Shown one piece after another: positions 53,691-63,039 of a DNA stretch of 64,000 nucleotides. Origin of the DNA: Acetobacter indonesiensis (GTDB taxonomy: Bacteria > Pseudomonadota > Alphaproteobacteria > Acetobacterales > Acetobacteraceae); contig NZ_BAMW01000050.1 in NCBI RefSeq assembly GCF_000963945.1, forward strand, positions 1 through 64,000, read 5' to 3'. A model generated the notes under the pieces. The model searched no databases. It was given only the letters and a program-made list of their open reading frames with translations, and was not told where the DNA came from. The translations under genes were made by a program, and so were the position numbers. Position 1 is the first letter of the stretch, and every line of letters starts with the position of its first letter.

Positions 53691-54691
53691 CGACAAAACC
53701 TATCATGCTGAACGGTCTGCTGCTGGCCGGCATTGCCGCATTGTCTGCGGTCTCCCTGTTGTGGGGAGAACATGCATTTTCATTTGTGCAGGCAATGCAG
53801 GATTGGTGGGCAGGCCGACACACGGTCGGGGCGGTCATTCTGGGGGAGTTGCGCCTGCCGCGCGTGGTGCTGGCCATTATGGTGGGTGGTACGTTGGGCC
53901 TGTCTGGCGCGGTGTTGCAGGGGTATCTGCGCAACCCCTTGGCTGACCCCGGCCTGCTAGGGGTTTCCGGTGGGGCGGCATTAGGCGCTGTGTGTGTGTG
54001 TTATACGGGCCTTGCCCAACTGGGGCTGGCCATGCTGCCGCTTGGGGGGCTTCTGGGGGCTGTTGCTGCTGCGGCCATGCTGGTCCTGCTGGTGGGGCAG
54101 GGGGGCGCACTTGTGTTGTTGTTGGCTGGTGCGGCTTTAAGCAGCTTCACTGCTGCACTCACAGCGCTGGTGCTCAATCTGGTACCCAGCCCCTATGCAT
54201 CGTTTGAAATCATGCGGTGGCTTATGGGGTCTCTGACTGATCGCACTCTGCTGGATGTGCTGCTGGCTTTGCCGGGTGTTTGCCTTGGCACGGTGCTGAT
54301 GGCGTCTTCTGGCCGGGCATTGGATGCGCTGACGTTGGGGGATGACGTGGCCACCACCCTTGGCTTCCGCTTGCAGGGCGTGACCGGCGTGCAGATGCGG
54401 ATTGTGCTGGGTACGTCACTGGCTGTGGGGTCATGCGTTGCGGTTTCAGGGGCTATTGGGTTTGTCGGGCTGGTGGTCCCGCATGTGCTGCGTGCGGTTA
54501 CGGGGCATCGTCCGTCACGGCTGTTGTTGCCCGCGTTTTTGGGTGGCGCGGTGTTGTTGCTGGGGGCCGATGTGTTGGTAAGGCTGGCGGCAACCCATAA
54601 GGAATTGCAGATTGGGGTTGTGACGGCGCTGATTGGTGCCCCTGTATTTTTCCATCGTGTCATTCAGTTCAGAAAACGCGGAGGGTTCTGA
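53687..54691 (+). CDS. btuC: Cobalamin ABC transporter permease (BtuC/FecCD family)
   Basis: This 334 aa permease has about ten membrane helices, with GELRLPRVVLAIMVGGTLGLSGAVLQGYLRNPLADPGLLGVSGGA-type segments characteristic of FecCD transporters and GAIGFVGLVVPHVLRAVTGHRPSRLL at the interface with the ATPase. Together with BtuD it imports cobalamin. ATGA overlap upstream, TGATG overlap downstream. Confidence 0.93.
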   Translation: MTTKPIMLNGLLLAGIAALSAVSLLWGEHAFSFVQAMQDWWAGRHTVGAVILGELRLPRVVLAIMVGGTLGLSGAVLQGYLRNPLADPGLLGVSGGAALGAVCVCYTGLAQLGLAMLPLGGLLGAVAAAAMLVLLVGQGGALVLLLAGAALSSFTAALTALVLNLVPSPYASFEIMRWLMGSLTDRTLLDVLLALPGVCLGTVLMASSGRALDALTLGDDVATTLGFRLQGVTGVQMRIVLGTSLAVGSCVAVSGAIGFVGLVVPHVLRAVTGHRPSRLLLPAFLGGAVLLLGADVLVRLAATHKELQIGVVTALIGAPVFFHRVIQFRKRGGF

Positions 54692-55449
54692 TGCTGACAG
54701 TCACAAATCTTTCCTGCCAGATAGGCGAAAGACAGTTGTTACGGTCTGTTTCCGCCCAGTTTGCGGCAGGGCACGTCACAGGGCTGATTGGCCCGAATGG
54801 CGCAGGCAAAAGCACGTTGCTGCGTGTCATGGCCGGGCTACTTCCGGCTTCTGCCGGGCATGTAAGCCTACAGGGGCGGCCCTTGGTCGAGGTTGCATCC
54901 CGTGAACGGGCCCGCCTGATGGCTTATATGCCGCAGGATATTCCACCGTTTCCGCCCATGCCGGTCAGGGAAATAGCGTCTCTGGGCCGCCTGCCTTATG
55001 GTGAGGCGGGGCAAAAAGCGGCCCTGCATCCGGCTGTTAGTCAAGCCTTGAGCCTGACAGGGCTTGAGGAGCTGGCACACCGCGCGGCCAATCAACTGTC
55101 AGGGGGGGAGCGGGCTCGCCTGATGCTGGCACGCGCCCTGAGCACCCAAGCTCCTCTTCTTCTGGCCGATGAAGCGGTGGCGGCGCTTGATCCGGCGCAT
55201 GCTCTGTCCGTTATGCATCTGTTGCGAGACCTCGCGGCAGAGGGACGATGCATTGTGCTGGTTATTCATGATCTGCTGCTGGCAACGCGCTTCTGTGACC
55301 ATCTGGTGCTGATGAAAGAGGGCACGATTGTTCAGAGCATCCCCCCCGCGGATCTGACAGATGACACGGTGCGGGCAGTCTATGGTGTGACAACACGCCG
55401 GATAGAAGATGGCCTTGTGCCGTGGGAGAGTGAAACGCCTATTCGGTAA
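54691..55449 (+). CDS. btuD: Cobalamin ABC transporter ATPase (BtuD)
   Basis: This 252 aa ATPase has Walker A GPNGAGKST, Q-loop YMPQD, signature LSGGERARLM, Walker B LLLADEAVAALDP and the switch His in VIHDLL. It powers BtuC. It is the last gene of the riboswitch-controlled operon; about 45 nt separate it from the convergent DedA gene. Confidence 0.95.
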   Translation: MLTVTNLSCQIGERQLLRSVSAQFAAGHVTGLIGPNGAGKSTLLRVMAGLLPASAGHVSLQGRPLVEVASRERARLMAYMPQDIPPFPPMPVREIASLGRLPYGEAGQKAALHPAVSQALSLTGLEELAHRAANQLSGGERARLMLARALSTQAPLLLADEAVAALDPAHALSVMHLLRDLAAEGRCIVLVIHDLLLATRFCDHLVLMKEGTIVQSIPPADLTDDTVRAVYGVTTRRIEDGLVPWESETPIR

Positions 55450-55494
55450 GGCGTCTTCAAATTGTGGACCGCAACGGAGGGGGCGTGCGCTCCG

Positions 55495-56070
55495 TCAGGT
55501 GGTTTCCTGCTGTTCCTGTTTGGCTTCCTGCAAGGCAAGGGCGGTCAGTTTCTGCTCGTTCTTTTTCAGAAATGCCCCACAGGCGAGTACTCCGACAACG
55601 GCCAGCACGCCCATGGCAATGCCAGTGGGGCCAGAGACCTGTGAAATTTTGCGGCCAAGCAGGTAGGTGCCTATTGCGTAACCGCCTGCCCAGCATGTGC
55701 CGCCCAGCGCATTAAACAGCATGAAGCGTGGCCAGTGCATCTGGCAGGCCCCCGCCAACACCGCCACAAAGACACGCACAACAGAAACAAAACGCCCGCA
55801 GAAAACAATGGCGCTGCCATGATGGTGAAACAGATATTGCCCCAATATCAGGCGGTCGGACGATAAACCGATTTTTGGCCCATACTTCCGCAGCAGGGGG
55901 AGCCCCACCCGGCGGCCAATCATGTAGCCGAAATTATCGCCAATAATGGCACCTGCCACAGCCGCCAGAGCCACACCTTCAATAGCAAGATGATGTGTCT
56001 TCAGGCAGTAGAGCGATGCGGTGATAATGCAGGCTTCAGCGGGCACAGGGACGCCCATGCTCTCCATCAT
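55495..56070 (-). CDS. DedA-family membrane protein
   Basis: This inner-membrane protein has the DedA core: ESMGVPVPAEACII, GDNFGYMIGRRVG and GRFVSVVRVFVAVLAGACQM. DedA proteins are linked to undecaprenyl-phosphate or phospholipid flipping and pH or antibiotic tolerance. The ATG at 56070 gives only 191 aa and skips part of the normal N-terminus. The frame stays open to 56145 and encodes HHLDTLLQHYGYGIVTLIVM, which looks genuine, but contains no ATG, GTG or TTG. A CTG (56133, AAGGA upstream) may be the real start. Confidence 0.85.
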   Translation of the reverse strand: MMESMGVPVPAEACIITASLYCLKTHHLAIEGVALAAVAGAIIGDNFGYMIGRRVGLPLLRKYGPKIGLSSDRLILGQYLFHHHGSAIVFCGRFVSVVRVFVAVLAGACQMHWPRFMLFNALGGTCWAGGYAIGTYLLGRKISQVSGPTGIAMGVLAVVGVLACGAFLKKNEQKLTALALQEAKQEQQETT

Positions 56071-56133
56071 GACAATCAGGGTGACGATACCGTAGCCGTA
56101 ATGCTGAAGCAGGGTGTCCAGATGGTGCAGCAG

Positions 56134-56431
56134 GGGGCTTGGTCCTTATTGCAGAAGGTCGAATGACAAGAAAACGACCGGAAACAGGACCATCAGCATG
56201 GTCGAATCTTATGGCAGGGGAAAGGCAGAGCCACGCATGGCAGCCTGTCTTTCTGCCAGAAACGGAGGCGGGGCAAAGGTTCCGTCCAGCCAGCCCCATA
56301 GGTGGTATCCCGTCATGACGGATTGCATCTTGGGGGCGGGGCTATAAAAAAGGCGCATTGTTGACCCCCTATACCCACTCCGCGTGTTTTTTCCTGACAG
56401 AGCGGAGCCAGCTTTGTGAGGAAACAGGTTT
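56134..56431. other. Intergenic region upstream of dehydrogenase operon
   Basis: About 300 nt lie between DedA and the small dehydrogenase subunit. No gene is recognised. CTCCGC and GCGGAG form a 6-bp inverted repeat at 56378-56408 just before the operon. The operon promoter should be here; I see no clear -35/-10 pair. Confidence 0.5.
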
Positions 56432-57067
56432 ATGAGACAGGACCGAAACCGTCAGCCGGTGGCTGACTGGTGTGTGTCGCCTAATGCCATGCGGCTTAAC
56501 CGCCTTGTGCGCATGTCGCGCCGTGATGCGCTGCTGGGTGGCCTTGGCTTTGCCGTGGCAGGTGGCCTCTCTGGGGCGCATGCCCAGACGGTGCAACCCA
56601 ATGCGTCCGCTGGTGCAGATCAGTCAGGCGAGGTCGCCAGCTTTATGGCGGTTTCGCAGCGTCTGACCGACCGCGATACGCTGGATGCCAACATTGGCAC
56701 AGCCCTGTATATGGGTATTGTGCATGCGAACCCGGATCGTAAAGATAAGATCCAGACGCTGCGTGCCCTTATGGACAGCAGCAAGGCGGCAACGGCGGCA
56801 GACCTTGCCCACGCGGCTGAAAAGGCTGATCCGGCGCTGAAAGATGTTATTCATGAGATTCTGACAGGCTGGTATCGCGGCGTGGCAGACAACAAAGTGG
56901 TGGTCTATCGCTCCGCCCTGATGTTCGACATCACCAAAGATGCCGTTTATCCCAAAACATACGCAACAGGCGGTCCGTTCTACTGGACAACCAAGCCACC
57001 GGAAGTCGAACGCCCAACCGGGCATCCGGCACTTTCCGCTTCCCCGTTCGTCATCGAACCGACCTGA
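56432..57067 (+). CDS. sldS: Small subunit of FAD-dependent polyol/sugar dehydrogenase
   Basis: The small subunit has 211 aa from ATG 56432 and may start at a later ATG. It has a Tat signal (MSRRDALLGGLGFAVAGG) that would carry the folded large subunit across the membrane. The body (LTDRDTLDANIGTALYMG, GWYRGV, GGPFYWTTKPP) fits the FAD-SLDH small-subunit family. Subunit order small, large, cytochrome c is that of the sorbitol dehydrogenase sldSLC; fructose and gluconate dehydrogenases have related subunits. The substrate is therefore not certain. Confidence 0.85.
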   Translation: MRQDRNRQPVADWCVSPNAMRLNRLVRMSRRDALLGGLGFAVAGGLSGAHAQTVQPNASAGADQSGEVASFMAVSQRLTDRDTLDANIGTALYMGIVHANPDRKDKIQTLRALMDSSKAATAADLAHAAEKADPALKDVIHEILTGWYRGVADNKVVVYRSALMFDITKDAVYPKTYATGGPFYWTTKPPEVERPTGHPALSASPFVIEPT

Positions 57068-57088
57068 TAGCGCAGGATTTCCAGTTTT

Positions 57089-58726
57089 ATGTCTTCAGAC
57101 CAAACCCTTTCTGCCGACGTTGTGATTGTAGGATCAGGCGTCGCAGGCAGTTCCATTGCCAACGAACTGGCCCGTGCCGGTATTTCCGTTATCGTGCTGG
57201 AAGCCGGCCCGCGGGTTGATCGCCAGCATTTTGTCGAAAACTTCCGCAATCTGGAAAACAAGCCGTCCTATCAGGGTCCATTCCCGGCTGTGCCGTGGGC
57301 GCGGCATCCGCCCAACCAGCAGACACCCAACGAGTATCTGCATACGTCCGGCCCGAATGCCGAAGCATACCAGCAGGTTTATCTGCGGATGATGGGCGGC
57401 ACCACATGGCACTGGGCCGGGTGTGCCTGGCGTTATCTGCCATCTGATTTTGAACTGAAAACCCGTTATGGTCAGGGCCGTGACTGGGCCCTGAAATATG
57501 AAGACCTCGAGCCGTTTTATTATCAGGCTGAAGTCATGATGGGCGTGTGCGGACCGGACCCTGCAAAGGAAGATTTGGGCTCCCCCCGCAAGCAGCCTTA
57601 CCCGATGGATGCGCTGCCCATTTCCTATGCAGCGCAGCAGTTCCGGTCTCTGATTCAGGAAAAAACGCCGTGGCGCGTGGTGCATGAACCACAGGCCCGC
57701 AACACACGTCCCTATGACAGTCGGCCCACCTGTGAAGGCCATAATAACTGCATGCCGATCTGCCCCATTGGGGCCATGTATAACGGCAGTTATTCCGTGT
57801 ACCACGCTGAAGCCGCCGGGGCCAAGTTCATCCCTAACGCGGTCGTTTATAAAATTGAGCGTGACAGCGCTAACAAACGCGTCACGGCCGTTCAGTATTA
57901 TGACCCGGACAAAAACTCACACCGCGTAACAGGTAAGTATTTTGTTATTGCGGCCCACTGTATTGAAACCGCAAAACTGCTTCTTGTTTCAGCAGATGAC
58001 AAAAGCCCCAATGGCGTTGCCAACAGTTCTGGCCATGTTGGCCGGAACATGATGGACCATACCGGTGTGCAGGTGACGTTCATCAGCGGGGACAAAGCCC
58101 TGTGGCCGGGCCGTGGTCCGCTTGAAACCAACGTGATTGACAACTTCCGTGATGGCGACTGGCGTTCTGAACGCGGTGCGTATCTTGTGCATATGGTTGA
58201 TGATAATCAGGTTGATCTTGCTACCCAGCTTGCCATTTCAAAAGGCTATGTGGGGCGTGATCTGGAAGAACAGATCCGCTATCTGGCTGCGCATACCGTG
58301 CGTCTGTTCAGCCACAATGAAGCCCTGCCAGACCCTGAAAACCGTCTGACACTTAGCAAAACCAATAAGGATATTCTGGGTATTCCGCATCCTGATGTGT
58401 ATTACAAATTGCCAGAATATACTGTAAAAAGTTGCGAACATACCCGTGGCGTGTTCCGTCAGTTAATCGGCCTGATGCACGGCACGGATGAGCAATGGAC
58501 GCCCGGTTACTTCCCGCAGGATCATCCCTCTGGCAGTACCATCATGGGCACGGACCCCACGGATTCCGTGGTTGATGGGTTCTGTCGTACTCATGATCAT
58601 GACAATCTGTTCATTGCCAGCTCATCGGTGTTTTCAACCGTCGGGACCGGCAACATCACGCTGACTGTTGCCGCCCTCGCACTGCGCGTGGCCGATACGC
58701 TGAAAAAAGAACTGATCCATGCTTGA
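57089..58726 (+). CDS. sldL: Large FAD subunit of membrane-bound polyol/sugar dehydrogenase (GMC family)
   Basis: This 545 aa GMC flavoprotein has VVIVGSGVAGSSIANELARAG for FAD binding and GGTTWHWAGCAWR. CEGHNNCMPIC (Cys215, 221, 225, spacing C-x5-C-x3-C) matches the [3Fe-4S] ligands of the fructose dehydrogenase family. The C-terminal DHPSGSTIMG and GTGNITLTVAALALR carry catalytic His and Asn. It oxidises a polyol or sugar in the periplasm and passes electrons through the iron-sulfur cluster to the cytochrome subunit. No signal of its own; exported by the small subunit. Its stop overlaps the cytochrome start. Confidence 0.9.
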   Translation: MSSDQTLSADVVIVGSGVAGSSIANELARAGISVIVLEAGPRVDRQHFVENFRNLENKPSYQGPFPAVPWARHPPNQQTPNEYLHTSGPNAEAYQQVYLRMMGGTTWHWAGCAWRYLPSDFELKTRYGQGRDWALKYEDLEPFYYQAEVMMGVCGPDPAKEDLGSPRKQPYPMDALPISYAAQQFRSLIQEKTPWRVVHEPQARNTRPYDSRPTCEGHNNCMPICPIGAMYNGSYSVYHAEAAGAKFIPNAVVYKIERDSANKRVTAVQYYDPDKNSHRVTGKYFVIAAHCIETAKLLLVSADDKSPNGVANSSGHVGRNMMDHTGVQVTFISGDKALWPGRGPLETNVIDNFRDGDWRSERGAYLVHMVDDNQVDLATQLAISKGYVGRDLEEQIRYLAAHTVRLFSHNEALPDPENRLTLSKTNKDILGIPHPDVYYKLPEYTVKSCEHTRGVFRQLIGLMHGTDEQWTPGYFPQDHPSGSTIMGTDPTDSVVDGFCRTHDHDNLFIASSSVFSTVGTGNITLTVAALALRVADTLKKELIHA

Positions 58727-60194
58727 TTTCCGCAAAACCCTTTCTGCGCTTCTGGTCAGTAGCGCCCTTTCCGTTGGGGCGTTGTCTTGTGAGGCTATTG
58801 CCGCCCACGCGCAGAATGCTGCACCGGCAGCCACCCCCACACCTGAAGCGACATCGACACCCGCGCCCACATCGGCACCGGTCGCTACGCAGGCTGCTCA
58901 ACCCGTTGCCTCACCCTCGGCCACCGGGACCAATCCTGCGGTCACTCCTGCGGCTAATGGTATGGCCAGTGCACAGTCAGATGCCGCGGTGATGGAACGG
59001 GGTGCCTATATTGCTACAGCGGCAGATTGTGTGGCGTGCCATACAAAGCTGGGTGGTCAGCCGTTTGCTGGCGGCCTCAAAATAGCAACACCCATGGGAG
59101 ATGTTGTTTCAACCAACATCACGCCAGATGCTGATCACGGCATAGGCAAATATACAGAGCAGGAGTTCGAGCAGGCTGTGCGTCACGGCGTACGGCGTGA
59201 TGGTGCGTATCTGTATCCGGTCATGCCCTATGTATCTTACGCAGGCATGACAGATCAGGACGTGCATGCGCTGTATGTATGGTTCATGCACGGGGTTAAA
59301 CCGATTGCGACGGCCCCAAAGCCAACGGAACTGACGTTTCCGGCCAATGTGCGAAGTGCCATGGCTGCTTGGAACTTCGTGACGACAAAGGAACAGCCGG
59401 AAAGCGGAGATTCCGCTACGTATGATCCGCTGCGTCGCGGGAAATATCTTGCCAACGCGCTTGAGCATTGTGGCACCTGTCATACCCCACGCAACTTTAT
59501 GTTGAGTGAAAAGCAGGATCGTTATCTGGCTGGCGGACCGTTAAGCGGCTGGTATGCCCCCAACATTACCTCCAGCAAAACAGCAGGTATTGGCAACTGG
59601 AGCGAGGATGATCTGGTGGCCTATCTTCAGACCGGTCATGCCAAGGCCCGCGCACAGGCGGCTGGTCCGATGGGTGAGGCGGTGGAACACAGCACAAGCC
59701 GCCTGACGGACAAGGATCTGCATGCGCTGGCGGCCTATATTCTTCAGGTTCCCGCCATGGAAGATGATCTTGAGCATAAGCCACGCGAAAGCTTTGGCCA
59801 CGCGGTTGACCTGCCTGACCTGCGGGACAAGGTGCCAACCCGTATTGATGATTTAAGCGAAATGGATGGGGCGCATCTGTATGATGCAAACTGTGCAGCC
59901 TGCCATAGCCGCAATGGGGCTGGTACGCGCGACCAGTATGCTCCGTCGCTGTTTAACAACACGACAGTGGGTAGCGCACGGCCAGATAACCTGATCATGA
60001 CCATTTTGCATGGCGTAAACCGGCAGACAGCCGCAGGCCATGCCGGAATGCCTGCGTTTGATGGTCATTCCGATGTGCAGCGTCTAAGTGATTCAGAAAT
60101 TGCTAAATTGGTGACGTACATCATGACCACGTTTGGCAGCGGTGATCCGCACGTTACTGCAGATCAGGTTTCTCATTTCCGGAAAAATTTCTGA
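58719..60194 (+). CDS. sldC: Triheme cytochrome c subunit of the dehydrogenase
   Basis: This 491 aa protein has an N-terminal signal peptide and a Pro/Ala/Thr-rich linker (about residues 35-80). Three c-type haem sites, CVACH (104-108), CGTCH (251-255) and CAACH (392-396), are all intact. It takes electrons from the large subunit and reduces ubiquinone at the membrane. The low-complexity linker is longer than usual, probably a spacer. A strong terminator follows at 60246. Confidence 0.92.
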   Translation: MLDFRKTLSALLVSSALSVGALSCEAIAAHAQNAAPAATPTPEATSTPAPTSAPVATQAAQPVASPSATGTNPAVTPAANGMASAQSDAAVMERGAYIATAADCVACHTKLGGQPFAGGLKIATPMGDVVSTNITPDADHGIGKYTEQEFEQAVRHGVRRDGAYLYPVMPYVSYAGMTDQDVHALYVWFMHGVKPIATAPKPTELTFPANVRSAMAAWNFVTTKEQPESGDSATYDPLRRGKYLANALEHCGTCHTPRNFMLSEKQDRYLAGGPLSGWYAPNITSSKTAGIGNWSEDDLVAYLQTGHAKARAQAAGPMGEAVEHSTSRLTDKDLHALAAYILQVPAMEDDLEHKPRESFGHAVDLPDLRDKVPTRIDDLSEMDGAHLYDANCAACHSRNGAGTRDQYAPSLFNNTTVGSARPDNLIMTILHGVNRQTAAGHAGMPAFDGHSDVQRLSDSEIAKLVTYIMTTFGSGDPHVTADQVSHFRKNF

Positions 60195-60245
60195 TTGTTT
60201 TCAAAAACAGATTGCACGTGGAAACGGGCAGTCTGCGACGGGTTT

Positions 60246-60285
60246 AAAAAGGAGAAAGAGCATAAAACCTCTTTCTCCTTTTTTT
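60246..60285 (+). terminator. Rho-independent terminator
   Basis: GGAGAAAGAG and CTCTTTCTCC form a stem flanked by A and T runs, about 50 nt after the cytochrome gene. It ends the dehydrogenase operon. Confidence 0.9.
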
Positions 60286-60326
60286 ATGAATGCGTGGCGG
60301 ATCATGTCTGCTGATGATAGATGAAA

Positions 60327-60357
60327 AAAACGCCCGGTGCGTTACACCGGGCGTTTT
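60327..60357. terminator. Bidirectional terminator
   Basis: CGCCCGGTG-CGTTA-CACCGGGCG with an A-run on the left and T-run on the right works on both strands. It is the terminator of htpG on the minus strand. Confidence 0.88.
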
Positions 60358-60384
60358 ATTTTGTTCAGAAAGACTGGGTTTGTA

Positions 60385-62250
60385 TCAGTCTTTTTTTGAC
60401 GCACTACCAGACAGGTAATCCATCAGACGGCGTGAAAACGCATTGACGTCTTTGGGCGGCTCACCGTTCTGAATGCTGGCGACATCCAGAAGAATGTGGG
60501 CCAGATCATCCACCTGTTCACCGGCTTTCACTTTGTCAGCCAGATGATGCACCAGCGGGTGGGCCGGGTTCAGTTCCAGCACCGGCGTTACCGGTGGAAG
60601 AGACTGACCACTGCGCTGCATCAGTTTTTGCAGTTGCAGGTCTGGGCCACCTTCAGGGGCGGTCAACACCATGGCGCTGTTTACCAGACGGTCCGTTGCC
60701 CGAACGTCAGAAACGCTTTCACCCAATGCTGTTTTCAGGGCAGGGACCAGAGTGTCCATGTCGGCTTTTTCAGCATCGCTTTCTGCCGGGGCACCGAATT
60801 TTTCCAGATCATTCTGGCCCTGTGCCACGTTGCGCAGCGTCTTGCCTTCGTAGCTGGACAGGCGGTCGGGCCAGAAGGAATCCACCGCGTCAGACAGCAG
60901 CAGAACTTCAACGCCACGCGCCTTGAAGCCTTCGATCTGTGGAGAAGCTGCCAGTGTTTCCGCGTTATCGCCGGTCAGGTAATAAATCGCATCCTGCTCA
61001 GGCTTCATGCGGCTGATGTAGTCATCAAATGATGTCAGCCCCTCAACCGCGCTGGAGCGGAAGCGGCTTAGGCCCGCAACTTCTGTGCGGTGGGCAGCAT
61101 CATCCCACATCCCTTCTTTCAGGACAGGGCCAAAGTTTTCCCAGAAGGTGGCGTAGCTTTCGGCATCTTTTGCACGGGTTTTCAGTTCACCCATCACCTT
61201 GCCTGTTACGGCCTTGCGAATACGGGCCAGAACAGGGGTGGCCTGCAACATTTCGCGCGACACATTCAGTGGCAGGTCTTCGGTGTCAACAACGCCCTGA
61301 ACAAAGCGCAGCCATGACGGCACAATGTTGGCTTCATCCGTAATAAACATCCGGCGCACATGCAGCCGGATACGGCTTTCGCGTGTTTGCTCGGCAAATT
61401 CGAAGGGGCGGCTACCGGGGATAAACAGCAGCGCTGCAAATTCCAGCGTGCCTTCTGCGCGCCAGTGCAGCGTATCCCACGGCGTGTCAAAATTGTGAGA
61501 AACATGGCGGTAGAATTCGTTAAGCTGGTCTTCCGTTATGTCGCTTTTCGGTTTCAGCCACAGGGCTGTCCCTTCGTTTGCAGCTTCTTCCTTACCGTCG
61601 CGCAGAATGGTGACAGGCCATGCAATGTTGTCAGACCATTTGCGGATAATGGCCTGCAGGCGCCAGCTATCCAGAAACTCGTCAGCATCCTCCTTGATGT
61701 GGAGGGTAATGTCCGTGCCCGGCTTATCCCGTGTGGCTGGTTCAAGCGTGTATGAGCCCTTGCCGTCCGACGTCCAGCGCCAGGCTTCGTCTGACCCGGC
61801 ACGGCGAGAGACAACGTCAACCTTATCTGCCACCATGAAGGCAGCATAGAAGCCCACGCCAAACTGGCCAATCAGGCTGGGGCGGTCTTCCGGCTTTGCG
61901 TTTTCAAGCTGCTTGCCAAAAGCGCGTGTGCCGGAACGGGCGATAGTGCCAAGGTTAGAAACCAGTTCATCCCGCGTCATACCCGTGCCATCGTCACTGA
62001 TGGTCAGCAGGCGGGTATCTTTATCGGGGTTGATGCGGATTTTGGCGTCTTCTGGCAGGGCGCGCGCGCCATCTGTCAGCGCTTCAAACCGGCGGCGGTC
62101 CGTGGCGTCTGCCGCGTTCGCAACCAGTTCACGCAGGAAGATTTCCCGTTCAGAATAAAGCGAATGTACAACCAGATCGAGAAGCCGCCCGACTTCGGCG
62201 CTGAATTCCCGTGTTTCACTGCCCGTTTTGGGTTGGGTTGTGTCAGTCAT
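60385..62250 (-). CDS. htpG: Chaperone HtpG (Hsp90)
   Basis: This 621 aa ATP-dependent chaperone has [38 protein letters not shown] N-terminus, the [11 protein letters not shown] and [16 protein letters not shown] lid and binding motifs, and a middle and C-terminal domain of normal length. ATG 62250 is chosen (GGGAA upstream); the longer frame adds five residues. A house-keeping heat-shock gene in all likelihood. Confidence 0.97.
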   Translation of the reverse strand: MTDTTQPKTGSETREFSAEVGRLLDLVVHSLYSEREIFLRELVANAADATDRRRFEALTDGARALPEDAKIRINPDKDTRLLTISDDGTGMTRDELVSNLGTIARSGTRAFGKQLENAKPEDRPSLIGQFGVGFYAAFMVADKVDVVSRRAGSDEAWRWTSDGKGSYTLEPATRDKPGTDITLHIKEDADEFLDSWRLQAIIRKWSDNIAWPVTILRDGKEEAANEGTALWLKPKSDITEDQLNEFYRHVSHNFDTPWDTLHWRAEGTLEFAALLFIPGSRPFEFAEQTRESRIRLHVRRMFITDEANIVPSWLRFVQGVVDTEDLPLNVSREMLQATPVLARIRKAVTGKVMGELKTRAKDAESYATFWENFGPVLKEGMWDDAAHRTEVAGLSRFRSSAVEGLTSFDDYISRMKPEQDAIYYLTGDNAETLAASPQIEGFKARGVEVLLLSDAVDSFWPDRLSSYEGKTLRNVAQGQNDLEKFGAPAESDAEKADMDTLVPALKTALGESVSDVRATDRLVNSAMVLTAPEGGPDLQLQKLMQRSGQSLPPVTPVLELNPAHPLVHHLADKVKAGEQVDDLAHILLDVASIQNGEPPKDVNAFSRRLMDYLSGSASKKD

Positions 62251-62354
62251 AAATGTTCCCAGCAAATTTGCATCGTTTCTGCATCACAAGCACGGTGGTT
62301 GTTGCCCGCAGGCCAAAAGCCGCCGCCTTTTGCATCGTCTTAAGAGATGTGACG

Positions 62355-62384
62355 GCCTGAAAGATTTTTCAATATCTTTCAGGC
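62355..62384 (-). terminator. Hairpin after DUF333 gene
   Basis: GCCTGAAAGAT pairs with ATCTTTCAGGC over 11 bp with an 8-nt loop, 8 nt beyond the stop. It lacks a T-run. Confidence 0.5.
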
Positions 62385-62391
62385 GCAAGGC

Positions 62392-62778
62392 TTACTTCTT
62401 CTTCAAGGAATCAGCGGTGCATTTACCGGTACGGAAAAAAGACCATTCTTCGCACATGCTGCCGTCAGGCAGGTGGCAGATGCCATAGGTGCCATTTTTC
62501 CCGTTTTTCAGTTCAAGTGTGCCACCTGCTTTTTCGCAGTGAACAGAAGCCGGGTTGGCTATGCCAATAACAGGCGACTGCGCGGGCTTTACTGTCGGTT
62601 CGACAGCCTGTGCCGGTGCCGTGGTTTCTACCGGTGTAGCTGGTGGCGTGGGCGTTGCCGTGGCTGGAGCCGACTGACAGGCCACAAGCCCGAACAGACA
62701 CACACCCATCAACGTAACGGGACGACCAAAGAAGGAAAGTGGCGCACGGCGCTGAGCAATAAGGGGGAAATTAGACAT
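62392..62778 (-). CDS. Small lipoprotein with DUF333 domain
   Basis: This 128 aa lipoprotein has a lipobox (GLVAC, Cys34 region) preceded by a hydrophobic segment, a Pro/Thr/Ala-rich linker and a C-terminal DUF333-like module (NPASVHCEKAGGTLELK, GTYGICHLPDGSMCEEW) with four Cys that may form disulfides. The start may be ATG 62778 or a downstream ATG. Function unknown. It lies upstream of htpG on the same strand, without clear connection. Confidence 0.75.
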   Translation of the reverse strand: MSNFPLIAQRRAPLSFFGRPVTLMGVCLFGLVACQSAPATATPTPPATPVETTAPAQAVEPTVKPAQSPVIGIANPASVHCEKAGGTLELKNGKNGTYGICHLPDGSMCEEWSFFRTGKCTADSLKKK

Positions 62779-63039
62779 CAGGCATTTACTCCGTATCGAC
62801 TATAAAAACTGCGCAACGGAAGGATAGAAGGCAGTTGTTATTCCCGTAAAGGGTTAGCGCCGCCGTGGGTGCAGACAGAGGAGCGTCATGTGGAAAACGC
62901 TCGGTTCATCCGTATAGCGCCCAGACTTACCCTGAAGTTCTGCCCTCAGTCCTGTCAGGGCGGATATGGTGGCCGAGAACTGCCATGATACTGCGTAGGG
63001 AAGGAGTCCTTTCTCGAACCTGTTTTTAAGCGGCATGCG

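Noticed and set aside
61360-61755. Plus-strand frame inside htpG
   Set aside because: Antisense shadow of a core gene.
62854-63036. 60-codon minus-strand frame between the DUF333 and GntP genes
   Set aside because: No family resemblance and no ribosome site; too short to call.
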